From positions 3,038,001-3,102,000 of the forward strand of contig NC_006513.1 in the NCBI RefSeq assembly GCF_000025965.1: a stretch of DNA of 64,000 nt, given 5' to 3'. Shown here one piece after another: positions 44,375-54,505 of the stretch. Origin of the DNA: Aromatoleum aromaticum EbN1. GTDB lineage: Bacteria; Pseudomonadota; Gammaproteobacteria; Burkholderiales; Rhodocyclaceae. The notes beneath the pieces were generated by a model. The model saw only the letters and a list, made by a program, of their open reading frames with translations. It was not told the origin of the DNA and did no database searches. Both the position numbers and the translations under genes were made by a program. The first letter of the stretch is position 1. Every line of letters begins with the position of its first letter.

Positions 44375-45556
44375 ATGGCGAATCGTGAAGTAGTGGTTTT
44401 GAGTGCGGTACGTTCGGCGGTCGGCGGTTTCGGCGGTTCGCTGAAGGACATGGAACCGGCTGAACTCGGCGCTGTGGTCGTCAAGGAAGCGATTGCCCGC
44501 TCCGGCGTGGACGCGAAGCAGATCAGCTTCGCCGCGGTCGGCAACTGCATCCCGACCGAGTCGCGCTACCCTTACGTCGCGCGCCTGGCGACGGTGCAGG
44601 GCGGCATGTCGATGGATTCGGTCGCCTTCGCGGTCAACCGCCTGTGCGGATCGGCGCAGCAGGCAATCGTCAATTCGGCGCAGGCCATCATGCTCGGCGA
44701 CGCGGATTTCGCGATCGGCGGCGGCGTCGAAGTGATGTCGCGCGGCGCGTACCTGCTGCCGGCGCTGCGCAGCGGCGCTCGCATGGGAGACACCAAGGCG
44801 ATCGACGCGATGGTTGCAGTCCTGACCGATCCGTTCGGGGTCGGACACATGGGTGTGACCGCAGAAAACCTGACGACGAAGTGGAACATCAGCCGCGAGG
44901 AGCAGGACGCATTCGCGCTGGAGTCGCAGAACCGTGCGGCGGCGGCGATCGCCGATGGCCGTTTCAAGAGCCAGATCGTGCCCATCACGTTCGAGACGCG
45001 CAAAGGACCGGTCGTCTTCGACACCGACGAGCATCCGCGCATGACGACGATGGAAGCGCTGGGGAAGATGAAGCCGGCCTTCAAGAAGGACGGTTCGGTG
45101 ACTGCTGGCAACGCTTCGGGCATCAACGACGCGGCGAGCTTCCTGGTCCTGGCCGAGGCGGGCAAGGCTGCGGCCGCAGGGCACAAGCCGATCGCACGCC
45201 TGGTCGCTTACGCGATCGCCGGCGTGCCGAACGACCTGATGGGCGAAGGCCCGATCCCCGCTTCGAAGCTCGCGCTGCAGCGCGCCGGGCTGACGCTGGA
45301 CAAGATCGATGTCATCGAATCGAACGAAGCGTTTGCCGCTCAGTCGATCGCTGTCAACCGTGGCCTCGACCTCGACCCGAAGAAGACGAACCCGAACGGC
45401 GGCGCTATCGCGCTCGGCCATCCGGTCGGTGCGACCGGCGGGGTGATCATCACCAAGCTGCTGCACGAGCTGATCCGCGTCAATGGCCGCTACGGCATGG
45501 CGACGATGTGCATCGGCGGCGGCCAGGGCATCACGACGATCTGGGAACGCGTCTGA
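44375..45556 (+). CDS. bktB: Acetyl-CoA C-acetyltransferase / beta-ketothiolase (BktB-like)
   Basis: Thiolase II of 393 residues condensing acetyl-CoA with acyl-CoA. Catalytic residues are in place: C91 (NRLCGS), H349 (GHPVGATGG) and C379 (MCIGGGQG). The GGSLKDMEPAELGAVVV stretch resembles BktB of Cupriavidus more than PhaA. GAGGAGGGAG lies before the ATG. It could feed the PHA synthase encoded at 10171, or serve beta-oxidation. A strong terminator follows. Confidence 0.92.
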   Translation: MANREVVVLSAVRSAVGGFGGSLKDMEPAELGAVVVKEAIARSGVDAKQISFAAVGNCIPTESRYPYVARLATVQGGMSMDSVAFAVNRLCGSAQQAIVNSAQAIMLGDADFAIGGGVEVMSRGAYLLPALRSGARMGDTKAIDAMVAVLTDPFGVGHMGVTAENLTTKWNISREEQDAFALESQNRAAAAIADGRFKSQIVPITFETRKGPVVFDTDEHPRMTTMEALGKMKPAFKKDGSVTAGNASGINDAASFLVLAEAGKAAAAGHKPIARLVAYAIAGVPNDLMGEGPIPASKLALQRAGLTLDKIDVIESNEAFAAQSIAVNRGLDLDPKKTNPNGGAIALGHPVGATGGVIITKLLHELIRVNGRYGMATMCIGGGQGITTIWERV

Positions 45557-45577
45557 CCGCGTCTCGCGACCGGTACG

Positions 45578-45607
45578 AAAAAACCCCGCTGCGGCGGGGT
45601 TTTTTTT
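45578..45607. terminator. Bidirectional Rho-independent terminator
   Basis: A-rich flank, then CCCCGC (45584-45589) paired with GCGGGG (45594-45599), then T8 (45600-45607). It separates the thiolase gene from the convergent rsgA gene and can serve both strands. Confidence 0.92.
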
Positions 45608-45646
45608 GCCAGTAATTCCGCCCGGCCCGGAGGGTGGTGGAACGAA

Positions 45647-46609
45647 TCACCAGCCCTGCGTTTGCCGTTTTGCGTGGGTGATCTCTTCGCGAATGACGCG
45701 GAAATGCTCGAAGCGTCGCGCATCGATCGCGTCCGCTGCAATCGCCGCCCGCAGCGCGCATCCCGGTTCGGACTCGTGCAGGCAGTCGCGGAAGCGGCAT
45801 TTTCCGAGGTGCGGCGCGAACTCGACGAAGCTTGCCGCCAGTTCGTCGGCAGTCAGGTGCGCGAGGCCGAAGGCTTGCAGGCCGGGGCTGTCGATCAGCC
45901 AGCCACCGTCAAGCGCATAAAGGCGCGCGAACGTTGTCGTGTGCTTGCCGCTGTTCAGCGCTTCCGAAATCTCGCGCGTCGCCGCCTGCGCCTCGGGGAT
46001 CAGGGCGTTCGTCAGGGTCGATTTGCCCATGCCCGACTGGCCCACCAGGATGCTCCGTTCGCCGGCGAGGAAAGGACGCAGCGCTCCGGCGCCTTCGCGG
46101 GCACTGAGTTCGACGATGCGGTAGTCCAGTTTCTCGAACGGCGCGAGGATTCGCCGGGCGGCCGGCAACTGATCACGCAGATCGGCCTTGTTCAGCACGA
46201 TCAGGGTGCTGATCTGCTGGCTTTCGGCGGCGGCGATGCAGCGCGAGATCAACAGGTCCGAGAAACCCGGTTCGGTCGCGACGACGACCACGACCTGCGT
46301 GAGGTTCGCGGCGATGAGCTTTTCGCGGAACGCGTCCGAACGCCACAGCAGGTTGCGGCGCGGGTGCAAGCGGTTGATGACGCCCTGTCCGCTGCCGGTA
46401 GGGCTGACTTCGACTTCGTCGCCGCACGCAAAGACGCTTTTCTTGCCGCGCGGATAGCACTTCAGCCGCGGCTGCCCCGGCGCGGCGCCGCTTGCAGCGT
46501 GATGGGCGGCGATATCGACTTCATAGTGACGGCCGAACGCTGCGGTGATGACGCCGTTCAGGCTTGCGCCGCTGTCGGGCGATGGGGAGGCAGTCAATTG
46601 GTTTCCCAA
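45647..46609 (-). CDS. rsgA: Ribosome small-subunit-dependent GTPase RsgA
   Basis: Circularly permuted GTPase of 320 residues acting in 30S maturation. An OB-fold N terminus is followed by G motifs in permuted order, NKAD (G4), GQSGMGKST (G1) and DSPG (G3). A C-terminal zinc knuckle has CRFRDCLHESEPGC. It ends the leftward pair M48 protease-rsgA, with a 3-base gap. Opposite in strand to orn, a common neighbourhood in betaproteobacteria. Confidence 0.95.
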   Translation of the reverse strand: MGNQLTASPSPDSGASLNGVITAAFGRHYEVDIAAHHAASGAAPGQPRLKCYPRGKKSVFACGDEVEVSPTGSGQGVINRLHPRRNLLWRSDAFREKLIAANLTQVVVVVATEPGFSDLLISRCIAAAESQQISTLIVLNKADLRDQLPAARRILAPFEKLDYRIVELSAREGAGALRPFLAGERSILVGQSGMGKSTLTNALIPEAQAATREISEALNSGKHTTTFARLYALDGGWLIDSPGLQAFGLAHLTADELAASFVEFAPHLGKCRFRDCLHESEPGCALRAAIAADAIDARRFEHFRVIREEITHAKRQTQGW

Positions 46610-46612
46610 GCG

Positions 46613-47869
46613 TCACGTGCCTGCGCGCAGGCGCGAAACCCGCAGCGAAGCTGGCGGGTGGGAATCGAAAAAGCGCGAATACAGCGGATCAGGCGTCAGC
46701 GTCGACGCATTGTCGCGATACAGCTTGACCAGCGCCGCGGCGAGATCGGTTGCGCTCGCTTGGCGGGCCGCGTATGCGTCGGCCTGAAACTCGTGCACCC
46801 GCGACCAGTGGCTCATCAGCGGTCCGAGCGGAAACGCGAACACCGGCAGGACAAGCGCGAACAGCGCCAGGGCGACGGCGGTGCCGCCGGCTCCGTCGTC
46901 GATGCCGAGTCCGGCGAAGAACCACGACTGTCCCATCAGCCACGCGAGCAGCCAGAGCAGCGCGAGGCTCGTGGCGGCGACCACCGCGAGCCGCTTCCAG
47001 ATGTGCCGATGATGGAAGTGCCCGAGTTCGTGCGCGAGCACGGCCTCGACTTCGGCGGGGCTGAGCTTGTCGAGCAGCGTATCGAAGAACACGATGCGCT
47101 TGGCCGCACCGAAACCCGTGAAGTAGGCGTTGCCGTGCGCCGAACGACGCGAACCGTCCATGACGAACAGTCCGCGCGAGCGGAAACCGCAGCGCGCCAG
47201 AAGGTTTTCGACGCGCTTTCGCAGCGCCTCGTCGGCGAGCGGGGTGAACTTGTTGAACAGCGGGGCGATGAACGTCGGCCAGACGAACAGTCCGAGCAGG
47301 TTGAATGCAAACCAGAACAGCCACACCCACAGCCACCAGTGCTCGCCCATCGCGCCCATCAGCCACAGCACCGCGGCGAGCACCGGCAGGCCGATGAGCG
47401 CGGCAAGGAGCGCTTCGCGCGCGACGTCGGCGACGTAGAGTGCCGGAGTCATCCTGTTGAAGCCGAAACGTTTTTCGATGACGAAAGTGCGGTATAGCAC
47501 GAACGGCAATTCGATGAGCCAGCCGAGGACGCCGAGCGCGGCGAGCAGCGCAATGCCATGGGCGAGCCCGTCAGGGTCGAACCATCCCGCAAGGACGCGG
47601 TGCATCGCCTGCAGGCCCCCGCCGAGCGTCAGTGCCAGCACGAAAGCCGCCCCGACCGTGGCGTCGACGACGCCCAGTGCCATTCGTGCGCAGGTGTAAT
47701 CGGCAGCCTTGCGATGCGATTCGAGACCGATCGAATCCGCGAACGGTGCAGGCACCTGTTCCCGCCGCCCCCGCACGTGATGCCTCTGGCGCACCATCAG
47801 CGCGACCTTGATGAACAGGGTGGCGAGAAGTGCGGCAACGAACAGGTTCGAGAAAGTGTCGGGTGCCAT
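46613..47869 (-). CDS. M48 (Ste24/CAAX prenyl protease 1-like) membrane metalloprotease
   Basis: Inner-membrane zinc protease of 418 residues with about seven helices. Zn motif HELGH lies in [13 protein letters not shown], with the third ligand Glu in [10 protein letters not shown]. The Ste24-type N-terminal region is present ([14 protein letters not shown]). Role is probably membrane protein quality control. It abuts rsgA and diverges from orn. Confidence 0.92.
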   Translation of the reverse strand: MAPDTFSNLFVAALLATLFIKVALMVRQRHHVRGRREQVPAPFADSIGLESHRKAADYTCARMALGVVDATVGAAFVLALTLGGGLQAMHRVLAGWFDPDGLAHGIALLAALGVLGWLIELPFVLYRTFVIEKRFGFNRMTPALYVADVAREALLAALIGLPVLAAVLWLMGAMGEHWWLWVWLFWFAFNLLGLFVWPTFIAPLFNKFTPLADEALRKRVENLLARCGFRSRGLFVMDGSRRSAHGNAYFTGFGAAKRIVFFDTLLDKLSPAEVEAVLAHELGHFHHRHIWKRLAVVAATSLALLWLLAWLMGQSWFFAGLGIDDGAGGTAVALALFALVLPVFAFPLGPLMSHWSRVHEFQADAYAARQASATDLAAALVKLYRDNASTLTPDPLYSRFFDSHPPASLRVSRLRAGT

Positions 47870-47944
47870 GCAGGAGGGGGTGGAAGGCGGCGGGGCGGGG
47901 ATTTATGCCACAATCTGCGCTTTGTTAAAGCGGGCCGAAGGATT

Positions 47945-48496
47945 ATGGCACAGGATCAGAACCACCTCATCTGGCTGGACATGGAGATGACCGGCCTCCA
48001 GCCCGATTCCGACCGCATCATCGAGATCGCGATCGTGATCACCGACTCCCAGCTCAACACCGTCGCCGAAGCGCCGGTGATCGCCGTGCACCAGCCCGAC
48101 AGCGTGCTCGACGCAATGGACGAGTGGAACCGGAACACGCACGGCAAATCGGGTCTGACCGATCGCGTCAAGGCGTCGCTGATCGGTGAAGCCGACGCGG
48201 AGGCGCAGATGCTCGCGTTCCTGCAGCAACACGTGCCGGCGCACACGTCGCCGATGTGCGGCAACTCGATATGCCAGGACCGCCGCTTCATGGCACGCTA
48301 CATGCCGCACCTCGAAGCCTGGTTCCACTATCGCAACCTCGACGTGTCGACACTGAAGGAACTCGCCAAACGCTGGCGGCCCGAGGTGTACAAGGGGGTC
48401 GAGAAAAAGGGCAAGCACGAAGCGCTCGCCGACATTCGCGAGTCGATCGCCGAACTGCGCCACTACCGGGACAATTTCCTGCGCCTCGTGCCGTGA
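47945..48496 (+). CDS. orn: Oligoribonuclease
   Basis: DEDDh 3'-5' exoribonuclease of 183 residues that degrades short RNAs and pGp[10 protein letters not shown] carries the first acidic pair, [10 protein letters not shown] follows later, and [13 protein letters not shown] supplies the H-x4-D end of the motif. GAAGG precedes the ATG. Divergent from the M48 gene and convergent with pgi. Confidence 0.96.
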   Translation: MAQDQNHLIWLDMEMTGLQPDSDRIIEIAIVITDSQLNTVAEAPVIAVHQPDSVLDAMDEWNRNTHGKSGLTDRVKASLIGEADAEAQMLAFLQQHVPAHTSPMCGNSICQDRRFMARYMPHLEAWFHYRNLDVSTLKELAKRWRPEVYKGVEKKGKHEALADIRESIAELRHYRDNFLRLVP

Positions 48497-48515
48497 TTTT
48501 CGGCCAGGGCGGCGA

Positions 48516-50153
48516 TCAGCTGCGGTCGGGAGTGCGCCGCATCGCCTCGGCTGCCGCCATCAGGCCTGCAGTGGACGCATCGTGATTCTCGCCCGACCCT
48601 GCTGAAAGACTGCGCGCCATCTCCTTGCCCAGCTCGACGCCGTACTGGTCGAAACTGTTGATTCCCCAGATCCAGCCTTGCACGAACACCTTGTGCTCGT
48701 ACAGGGCCATCAGCTGGCCGAGCGAGAACGCGTCGAGCGCGGGCAGCAGCACCGTCGTGCTCGGCTGGTTGCCCGGACAGACCAGATGCGGCGCGAGCAC
48801 TGCCGCTTCGCTTTCCGCAAGTCCTTTCGCGCGCAGGCTGGCGAGCGCCGTGTCGAGGTCGCGCCCGCTCATCAGCGCGGCCGACTGAGCGAACGCATTC
48901 TCGACCAGGGAGCGCTGGGAGACGTCGTCAGCCGCCGCGACCGGGACGATGAAATCGAGTGCGACGCGACGCGTGCCCTGGTAAAACAGCTGGTGGAATG
49001 CATGCTGGCCGACGGTGCCGACGCCGCCCCACACGATCGGCGAAGTGTGGATGACGCTCCCGGAGCCGTCGCGCAGGCAACGCTTGCCGTTGCTTTCCAT
49101 TTCGAGCTGCTGCAGCCACGCGGCGAAACTGCGCAGGCCGTGCGCATAGGGCAGCAGCGCGAGACTTTCGATGCCAAGAAAATCGGTATTCCACAGGCCT
49201 GCCAGGCCCATCAGGACCGGAAGATTTTCGCCCGGCGGCGCGGTGCGGAAGTGTTCGTCCATCGCCCGGGCGCCGGCCAGGAATGCGTCGAACTCGCTCG
49301 CGCCGATCGCGATCATCAGTGGCAGCCCGATCGTCGACCACACGGAATAGCGTCCTCCGACCCATTCGGGCAGCGGGAAGACGCGTTCCGCGGGAATTCC
49401 GAATGCGGCCGCAGCGTCGGTCGCATTGCTGACTGCAGTGAAATGCAGCGCCGGATCGCACCCGGCTCCCAGGCCTGCCTGCAGCCACGCCCGGGCTGCC
49501 TGCGCATTGGCCAGGGTTTCGGCGGTCGCAAAGCTTTTCGAGGAGACGACGAACAACGTGCTGGCCGGGTCTGCGTCGGCGAGCGCTTCGTCGAGCTCGC
49601 GCCGATCGATGTTCGCGACAAAGCGGACTTCCGGTGTCGCGCGCAACCCGGTCGGTACGAGTGCCTGTGCCGCCATGCGGGGGCCGAGGTCGGAGCCGCC
49701 GATGCCGAGGTTGACGACCAGGCGGATCGGTTTTCCTGTCGCACCGGTCATCGTTCCGCTGCGCAGCGCCACGGTGAACGCACGCATGCGCTGTTGTGAT
49801 TGCGCGAGGGTCGCGGCGTCTTCGAGCGGGGCTGCGCAGGCGCCACGCAGTGCCATGTGCAGCACCGCGCGGTCTTCGGTGAAATTCAGATGCTCGCCGG
49901 CGAAAAGCGCTTCGATGCCGTCCGGCAAGCGAGCCTGGCCAGCGAGATCGACGAGCGCAGCGAGTGCCGGCGCGTCGATCGATTGCTTCGACAGGTCGAG
50001 CAGCAGGCCGCGGTGGCCGAAGGACAAGGTCGCGAAGCGCGCGGCGTCATGCTCGAACAGTTCCGCGATGCGCATGGTGCGCAACCGGGCAGCGTGGTTT
50101 TCGAGCGTGCTCCAGGCGGACAGCCGGTGCGGAGGGGTAAAAGGTTCAGTCAC
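48516..50153 (-). CDS. pgi: Glucose-6-phosphate isomerase
   Basis: Cytoplasmic enzyme of 545 residues interconverting glucose-6-P and fructose-6-P. Signatures include NLGIGGSDLGP, the ENLPVLMGLAGLWN segment and GINSFDQYGVELGK near the C terminus. The GTG start at 50153 overlaps the end of the upstream glycosyltransferase gene by 8 bases, implying coupling. The frame is open further upstream but that part is inside the neighbour. Confidence 0.96.
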   Translation of the reverse strand: MTEPFTPPHRLSAWSTLENHAARLRTMRIAELFEHDAARFATLSFGHRGLLLDLSKQSIDAPALAALVDLAGQARLPDGIEALFAGEHLNFTEDRAVLHMALRGACAAPLEDAATLAQSQQRMRAFTVALRSGTMTGATGKPIRLVVNLGIGGSDLGPRMAAQALVPTGLRATPEVRFVANIDRRELDEALADADPASTLFVVSSKSFATAETLANAQAARAWLQAGLGAGCDPALHFTAVSNATDAAAAFGIPAERVFPLPEWVGGRYSVWSTIGLPLMIAIGASEFDAFLAGARAMDEHFRTAPPGENLPVLMGLAGLWNTDFLGIESLALLPYAHGLRSFAAWLQQLEMESNGKRCLRDGSGSVIHTSPIVWGGVGTVGQHAFHQLFYQGTRRVALDFIVPVAAADDVSQRSLVENAFAQSAALMSGRDLDTALASLRAKGLAESEAAVLAPHLVCPGNQPSTTVLLPALDAFSLGQLMALYEHKVFVQGWIWGINSFDQYGVELGKEMARSLSAGSGENHDASTAGLMAAAEAMRRTPDRS

Positions 50154-51783
50154 GGCGATAAAGACGGAATGTTTCGAGTTGTTTGCCACCTCCACGGCGA
50201 TACTCCCAGATCTGCTGCCATTCCTGGGCTGGCCGGAGCGCGGCAGGGTTGCGGCTATCGTACACCAGCAAAAAGCTGCAGACCGTTTCATTGCCGGAAA
50301 CCCTTTCGGGTCGCACGCCGGCGAAATAGTGGAACGAGGCGCGCTGGCTTGGCGACAGCTCGAGCATCGCGACGCAGTCGCTCCTTTCCCCCGCCAGCGC
50401 GATGGCCAGCGACGTAGCAACCGGCCGGTAGCTGCGGTCGTAGTCGAACCACGGCATCAGCAGCACGACGGCGAGGCACCACAACGTCGTCATGCCCATC
50501 GCCCAGCTTGCCGGGCCGCGATTGAAGGAGCGTGGCAATCGCCACATCAACACGATCCAGGTCACACAGATGCCGAGCCCGGCAAGCGCCTGCGACACGC
50601 TTCCTTTGAGTTCGAACCCCGGGGCGACTCTCGCGACGTGGCGCGCAAGCCCGGGAGGCCAGGAAACGGCTTGGGCCGTCCACGCGATCCAGACCAGCAG
50701 CGCGAAGACGATGAAGGTCATCACCGCAAACCAGTCGAAAGCGTTGGCTGCGCCGCGGCGCAGCGTCGGAATACCCGCTGCGGCGAGCAACGCGAGCGGA
50801 GGGATCAGCGGAAGCATCGTTGCCTGCGCGAGGCTGCCGTTGGCGATGACCCAGCTGCCGGCGAGCAGCGCTGACGCGATCGGCAGGAGCCAGGAAATCC
50901 GCATCAGCTGGCGGCGCGCCCGCCACAACGACCACAGCGCGATCGGCCACAATGGCCAGGCGAACCAGCCGAACAGTTCGACCAGCCGGGAAAACTCGTC
51001 GCGCCGCAGCGGGTCCGCACCGAACTCGAGCCATTCCCTGCGCCACCACAGCGCGAGCAGTTCGGGAGCCTGGTAGTGAAGAACCAGCGGCCACAGCGCG
51101 CCGGCTCCCACGGCGAGGCTCAGTCCGAGAATCAGGCCGCCGCTGGCGCGCGGGTTGCGGCACTCGGGGCACGCAATGACGACGACGAGAAACAGCGGCA
51201 GCGTCAGCATCACGCCGGGCAGGCCGCCGGCGAGAAATGCGAGCACCGAGCCCGCAGCGGCCTGGAGGCTGCCGAGGGCGGGCCGCGTCGGGATCAGCGA
51301 CAGGCCGGCAAGGGTCATCGCGACGAACGACATCACGGCGATCATCGGCTGGGTTTCGTGCGCGTGGAGCACCAGTCCCAGCGTGCCCAGCGTCAACAGC
51401 GCAGCCGGAGTGCGCGTGTGCTTGCCGTACAGCCGCGCCGAAGCACGGGCGATCCAGAAGATCGCGAGCGCCGTGTATAGCGTGGTGGCGAGGCGCGCCG
51501 CATCGTGGGGCGGCAGCAGCCAGCCGAACAGCAGCGCAAACACCGAACCCGTCCAGTAATACAGCGGCGGGAAACTTGTCGACGGTTCGCCGGCGATCAG
51601 CGGGAACAGAAGGCCGTTGCCCTGCAGCATCTCGAAGATCGGGCCGAAATGCCGGGCGTCGTCGCCACGCCACGGGACGTGGCCGGTCAGCCCGACAAGA
51701 AGATACAGCCCGACGAGCACGGCCAGCCCGGCCGCTCCGTAGAGGTGCTGTTTCGGCAGGGGAGAGTTGGGGGCGCGAGTCAT
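50146..51783 (-). CDS. GT39-type membrane glycosyltransferase (ArnT-like)
   Basis: Polytopic protein of 545 residues with about 12 helices. The periplasmic first loop has VPWRGDDARHFGPIFEML, a GT39/PMT-like segment with the acidic pair expected for polyprenyl-phosphate-sugar donors. It probably modifies lipid A or another glycan; the acceptor is not known. The ATG at 51783 is preferred over a GTG at 51840, which has no ribosome site. In an operon with pgi. Confidence 0.85.
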   Translation of the reverse strand: MTRAPNSPLPKQHLYGAAGLAVLVGLYLLVGLTGHVPWRGDDARHFGPIFEMLQGNGLLFPLIAGEPSTSFPPLYYWTGSVFALLFGWLLPPHDAARLATTLYTALAIFWIARASARLYGKHTRTPAALLTLGTLGLVLHAHETQPMIAVMSFVAMTLAGLSLIPTRPALGSLQAAAGSVLAFLAGGLPGVMLTLPLFLVVVIACPECRNPRASGGLILGLSLAVGAGALWPLVLHYQAPELLALWWRREWLEFGADPLRRDEFSRLVELFGWFAWPLWPIALWSLWRARRQLMRISWLLPIASALLAGSWVIANGSLAQATMLPLIPPLALLAAAGIPTLRRGAANAFDWFAVMTFIVFALLVWIAWTAQAVSWPPGLARHVARVAPGFELKGSVSQALAGLGICVTWIVLMWRLPRSFNRGPASWAMGMTTLWCLAVVLLMPWFDYDRSYRPVATSLAIALAGERSDCVAMLELSPSQRASFHYFAGVRPERVSGNETVCSFLLVYDSRNPAALRPAQEWQQIWEYRRGGGKQLETFRLYRRD

Positions 51784-51932
51784 TCGGGACGGGTGTCGGG
51801 CAGCACTTTTTGGTGCGGGGACCAGGACCACCACGGACACGTTTGCGACGCGCCGTCGTCGTCAGGGCGGGATTCTAGCCGGCAAACCATCGGGCGCGCT
51901 GCGAGGGGCCGACGGCGCGGCAGTGGTTGAAT

Positions 51933-51958
51933 AAAAAAGGCAGCCGAAGCTGCCTTTT
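51933..51958 (-). terminator. Rho-independent terminator of rpmE
   Basis: On the minus strand GGCAGC pairs with GCTGCC around TTCG, followed by a T6 run. It is flanked by A/T tracts on both sides and so may also work rightward. Confidence 0.92.
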
Positions 51959-51976
51959 CTAGACTTTGGCCAGGAA

Positions 51977-52195
51977 TCAGCCGAGGCGCTGAACGTTGCC
52001 GTATTTTTGGCGGAAACGTTCGACACGACCGGCGGTGTCGACGATCTTCTGCTTGCCCGTGTAGAACGGGTGGCAGGCCGCACACACTTCGACGTGCAGC
52101 GCAGGCTTGCCGAGCGTCGAGCGCGTCTCGAAGGTGTTGCCGCAGGAGCAGGTCACCTGGACTTCGGCGTATTTGGGATGGATGTCCGCTTTCAT
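51977..52195 (-). CDS. rpmE: 50S ribosomal protein L31
   Basis: Protein of 72 residues, MKADIHPKY at the N terminus. It is the zinc-binding (C+) form, with CSC near residue 16 and CAAC near 37-40. AAGGGAATC lies upstream of the ATG. Monocistronic, ending in a strong terminator. It marks the border of the BREX island to its right. Confidence 0.96.
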   Translation of the reverse strand: MKADIHPKYAEVQVTCSCGNTFETRSTLGKPALHVEVCAACHPFYTGKQKIVDTAGRVERFRQKYGNVQRLG

Positions 52196-52343
52196 GATGA
52201 TTCCCTTGTACGAGCGGGCGGTGACTGTGGCCGCCCTGAGAGCTGATTGGAAACGAGGAATTATCGTGGATGAGGGGGGCAAAAGCAAGGATGAAAGCGC
52301 GGTAGAGGCGGCGGCGGCCAGTGTTCAGTGATTCGCATAGTGA

Positions 52344-52358
52344 GCATCAAAATGATGC
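52344..52358. promoter_or_regulatory. Candidate BrxR operator
   Basis: GCATCA-AAA-TGATGC is a perfect 6-3-6 inverted repeat in the 222-base gap between rpmE and the WYL gene. A TACTAT at 52379-52384 is a possible -10, and the repeat would overlap its -35 region. WYL-type BrxR proteins are known to repress BREX from palindromes upstream of their own gene. Confidence 0.55.
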
Positions 52359-52417
52359 CCATGTAGGGCTGAGACTGCTACTATCCATGACGCCGTTCTC
52401 ACCCCAGAATCGTCGCT

Positions 52418-53308
52418 ATGCCGCTGCCACTTTCCCACTCGCAACGCGAGCGTCTCGCGTACCTCGAATTGCGAGCGTACTTTGTGGGGGAGTTGCGGCG
52501 GGGCGATCTGGAGGCACGCTTTTCGATCAAGCCCGCGGCGGCGACCCGCGATCTCAATGCCTACCGCGAGCAAGCGCCAGACAATCTGATCTACGACCGC
52601 TATGTGAAGGCGTACGTGCCGACTGCACGCTTTCGCCCCGTCTTTGGATTTTCTGCGGATCGAGTGCTTTCGTGGCTGCTGAACGGCTTCGGCGATGGGC
52701 AGGCATTGAAGATCAGCCGCACGATTCCATGCGAGGGAGCAGGCAATCTCGTTCAGCCCGATTTCGCAGTGCTGGCCGAACTCACCCGGGCGATTCATGC
52801 CGGACAGGCAATGAAGATTCAGTATCTCTCCTTGAGCTCCGGTGTCGCCAAACGGGTGATTGTTCCGGTGGCACTGGCCGACAACGGTTCTCGATGGCAT
52901 GTACGCGCCTATGATCGCAAGCGAAGCCATTTTTCCGACTTCGTGCTGACGCGTATCACCAAGGTCCGGACGCTGTCAGAACGCGTCGCGGATCATGAGC
53001 AGATTCAGGCGGATACAGAGTGGAACCGGATTGTTGACCTGCAACTGGTACCGCATCCCGGACTCTCGCACCCGGAAGCGGTCGTGGCGGATTACGGCAT
53101 GAAGGATGGGCAATTGCACCTTCAAGTTCGTGCCGCGCTGGCCGGTTACGCAGTGCTGCGCTGGGGGGTAGATTGCTCCGTAGATCACCGCCTGGATCCT
53201 TCTCGCCATCACCTTTGGCTTGCGAATCCGCAAACGCTCAATGACGTTGAGAGCGCCGCTCTCGCGCCGGGCTATGGTGGAGCCGGCGATGGCGGAGCGG
53301 GACGGTGA
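52418..53308 (+). CDS. brxR: WYL-domain transcriptional regulator (BrxR-like)
   Basis: Protein of 296 residues: an N-terminal winged HTH (about 8-60; LEARFSIKPAAATRDLNAYRE), a central WYL domain (about 120-190; MKIQYLSLSSG, WHVRAYDRKRSHFSDFVL) and a C-terminal WCX-like part. It probably represses the BREX operon and responds to a nucleic-acid or nucleotide ligand. It is first in the island and overlaps brxA by 4 bases. Confidence 0.88.
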   Translation: MPLPLSHSQRERLAYLELRAYFVGELRRGDLEARFSIKPAAATRDLNAYREQAPDNLIYDRYVKAYVPTARFRPVFGFSADRVLSWLLNGFGDGQALKISRTIPCEGAGNLVQPDFAVLAELTRAIHAGQAMKIQYLSLSSGVAKRVIVPVALADNGSRWHVRAYDRKRSHFSDFVLTRITKVRTLSERVADHEQIQADTEWNRIVDLQLVPHPGLSHPEAVVADYGMKDGQLHLQVRAALAGYAVLRWGVDCSVDHRLDPSRHHLWLANPQTLNDVESAALAPGYGGAGDGGAGR

Positions 53309-53910
53309 CAAAATCTCCTGCGCTCTATAACGCCGAAATCTCGGCTGGCTCTCTGATGCTGGTCGAAAGTCGCCGCATTGCCCGCCTGCTGCTCACTCAT
53401 CCGGATCGCGTTACCTGGGTTGACACCCTCAAGCACGACAACATCCTGCAAAAAAAGTCTCCGGCCACCGCCCGTCGCCAGGCGCGACTCATCCGCAATC
53501 GGCTGGAAACGCTGGATGAATTGGGCTGGCAGATGGTGGCCGATGGGGAACAGGAAATCGCGCTGCAGATCCTGCTCGCTGCGGCAATCAAGCACAGCCG
53601 GTTGCTCGGGGATTTCATGCGCGATGTGGTGGCCGAGCACTTGCGCCGACTGGAGCACACCTTGTCGCCCGCCAACTGGGACGCCTTTCTGGCTGATTGC
53701 GCACAGCGCGACTCCGTAGTGGGGACGTGGTCGCCCGGCACGCAGGCCAAGCTTCTGCAGGTCGTGCTGCGCATGCTGGCCGAAGCGCGCTATCTCGAAT
53801 CCACCCGCAACCTGCAACTGACGCCCCCGATGTTGCACCCCGAGGTGCTGCGCTACTTGCAGGCGCGATCGGAAACCGCAGTGCTTGCCGCCATGGAACT
53901 CAAGCAATGA
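53305..53910 (+). CDS. brxA: BREX protein BrxA (DUF1819)
   Basis: Protein of 201 residues, all-helical DUF1819 family, a DNA-binding component of type 1 BREX. N-terminal YNAEISAGSLMLVESRRIARLLL and the Arg-rich KKSPATARRQARLIRNRL region are characteristic. The start overlaps the brxR end and the stop overlaps the brxB ATG by 4 bases. Confidence 0.93.
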   Translation: MTKSPALYNAEISAGSLMLVESRRIARLLLTHPDRVTWVDTLKHDNILQKKSPATARRQARLIRNRLETLDELGWQMVADGEQEIALQILLAAAIKHSRLLGDFMRDVVAEHLRRLEHTLSPANWDAFLADCAQRDSVVGTWSPGTQAKLLQVVLRMLAEARYLESTRNLQLTPPMLHPEVLRYLQARSETAVLAAMELKQ

Positions 53911-54485
53911 CCGACACTTTCGAGGACCGCCTCAATCAGATCCTGCCTCGCGTCACGTCCGAGGACTTCCTGCAGAACCGTGGCCTTGGCAACGAGATTG
54001 GCTTCTGGATTTTCGACTATCCGCCTGATGCGGAAATCGCCATGCGGAATTTCATTTCCAGCGTGATCGAACCCGTTCTCAAGAAACATCAGCCGCCCCT
54101 GAGTTTTGCAACGCTCGACCTGTTCGAGCTGGTGGTGAACCTCCTCGAAGATCGCAAGCTGCTGGACAAGGCCATCGACATGCAAGGCAAGCAGGGGGAC
54201 GACAAGGCGCTCGAATCTCTGCGTCGCGTGCTCAAGGAAGACAAGCTCGCCGAGCGCATCGTGCAGCAACACAATCCGGACGCACTAGACCTCCTGATGC
54301 TCACCGGGGTGGGAGCCGCATACCCCATGCTTCGCACACATACGCTGCTCTCCGCGCTACATCCGCACATGAAGCAGACGCCTCTGCTGATGTTCTACCC
54401 CGGCCGCTATGACGGCTACTCGCTACGCCTCTTCAACAAGTTGTCGGAAGACCACTACTACCGCGCCTTCCGGCTCGTGCCTTGA
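53907..54485 (+). CDS. brxB: BREX protein BrxB (DUF1788)
   Basis: Protein of 192 residues with the DUF1788 features FLQNRGLGNEIGFWIFDYPP near the N terminus and TPLLMFYPGRYDGYSLRLF near the C terminus. It is part of the core BREX complex with BrxC, PglX and PglZ. Overlaps brxA and ends 20 bases before brxC. Confidence 0.94.
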   Translation: MTDTFEDRLNQILPRVTSEDFLQNRGLGNEIGFWIFDYPPDAEIAMRNFISSVIEPVLKKHQPPLSFATLDLFELVVNLLEDRKLLDKAIDMQGKQGDDKALESLRRVLKEDKLAERIVQQHNPDALDLLMLTGVGAAYPMLRTHTLLSALHPHMKQTPLLMFYPGRYDGYSLRLFNKLSEDHYYRAFRLVP

Positions 54486-54505
54486 CCAAACTTCGGATAC
54501 CGATA

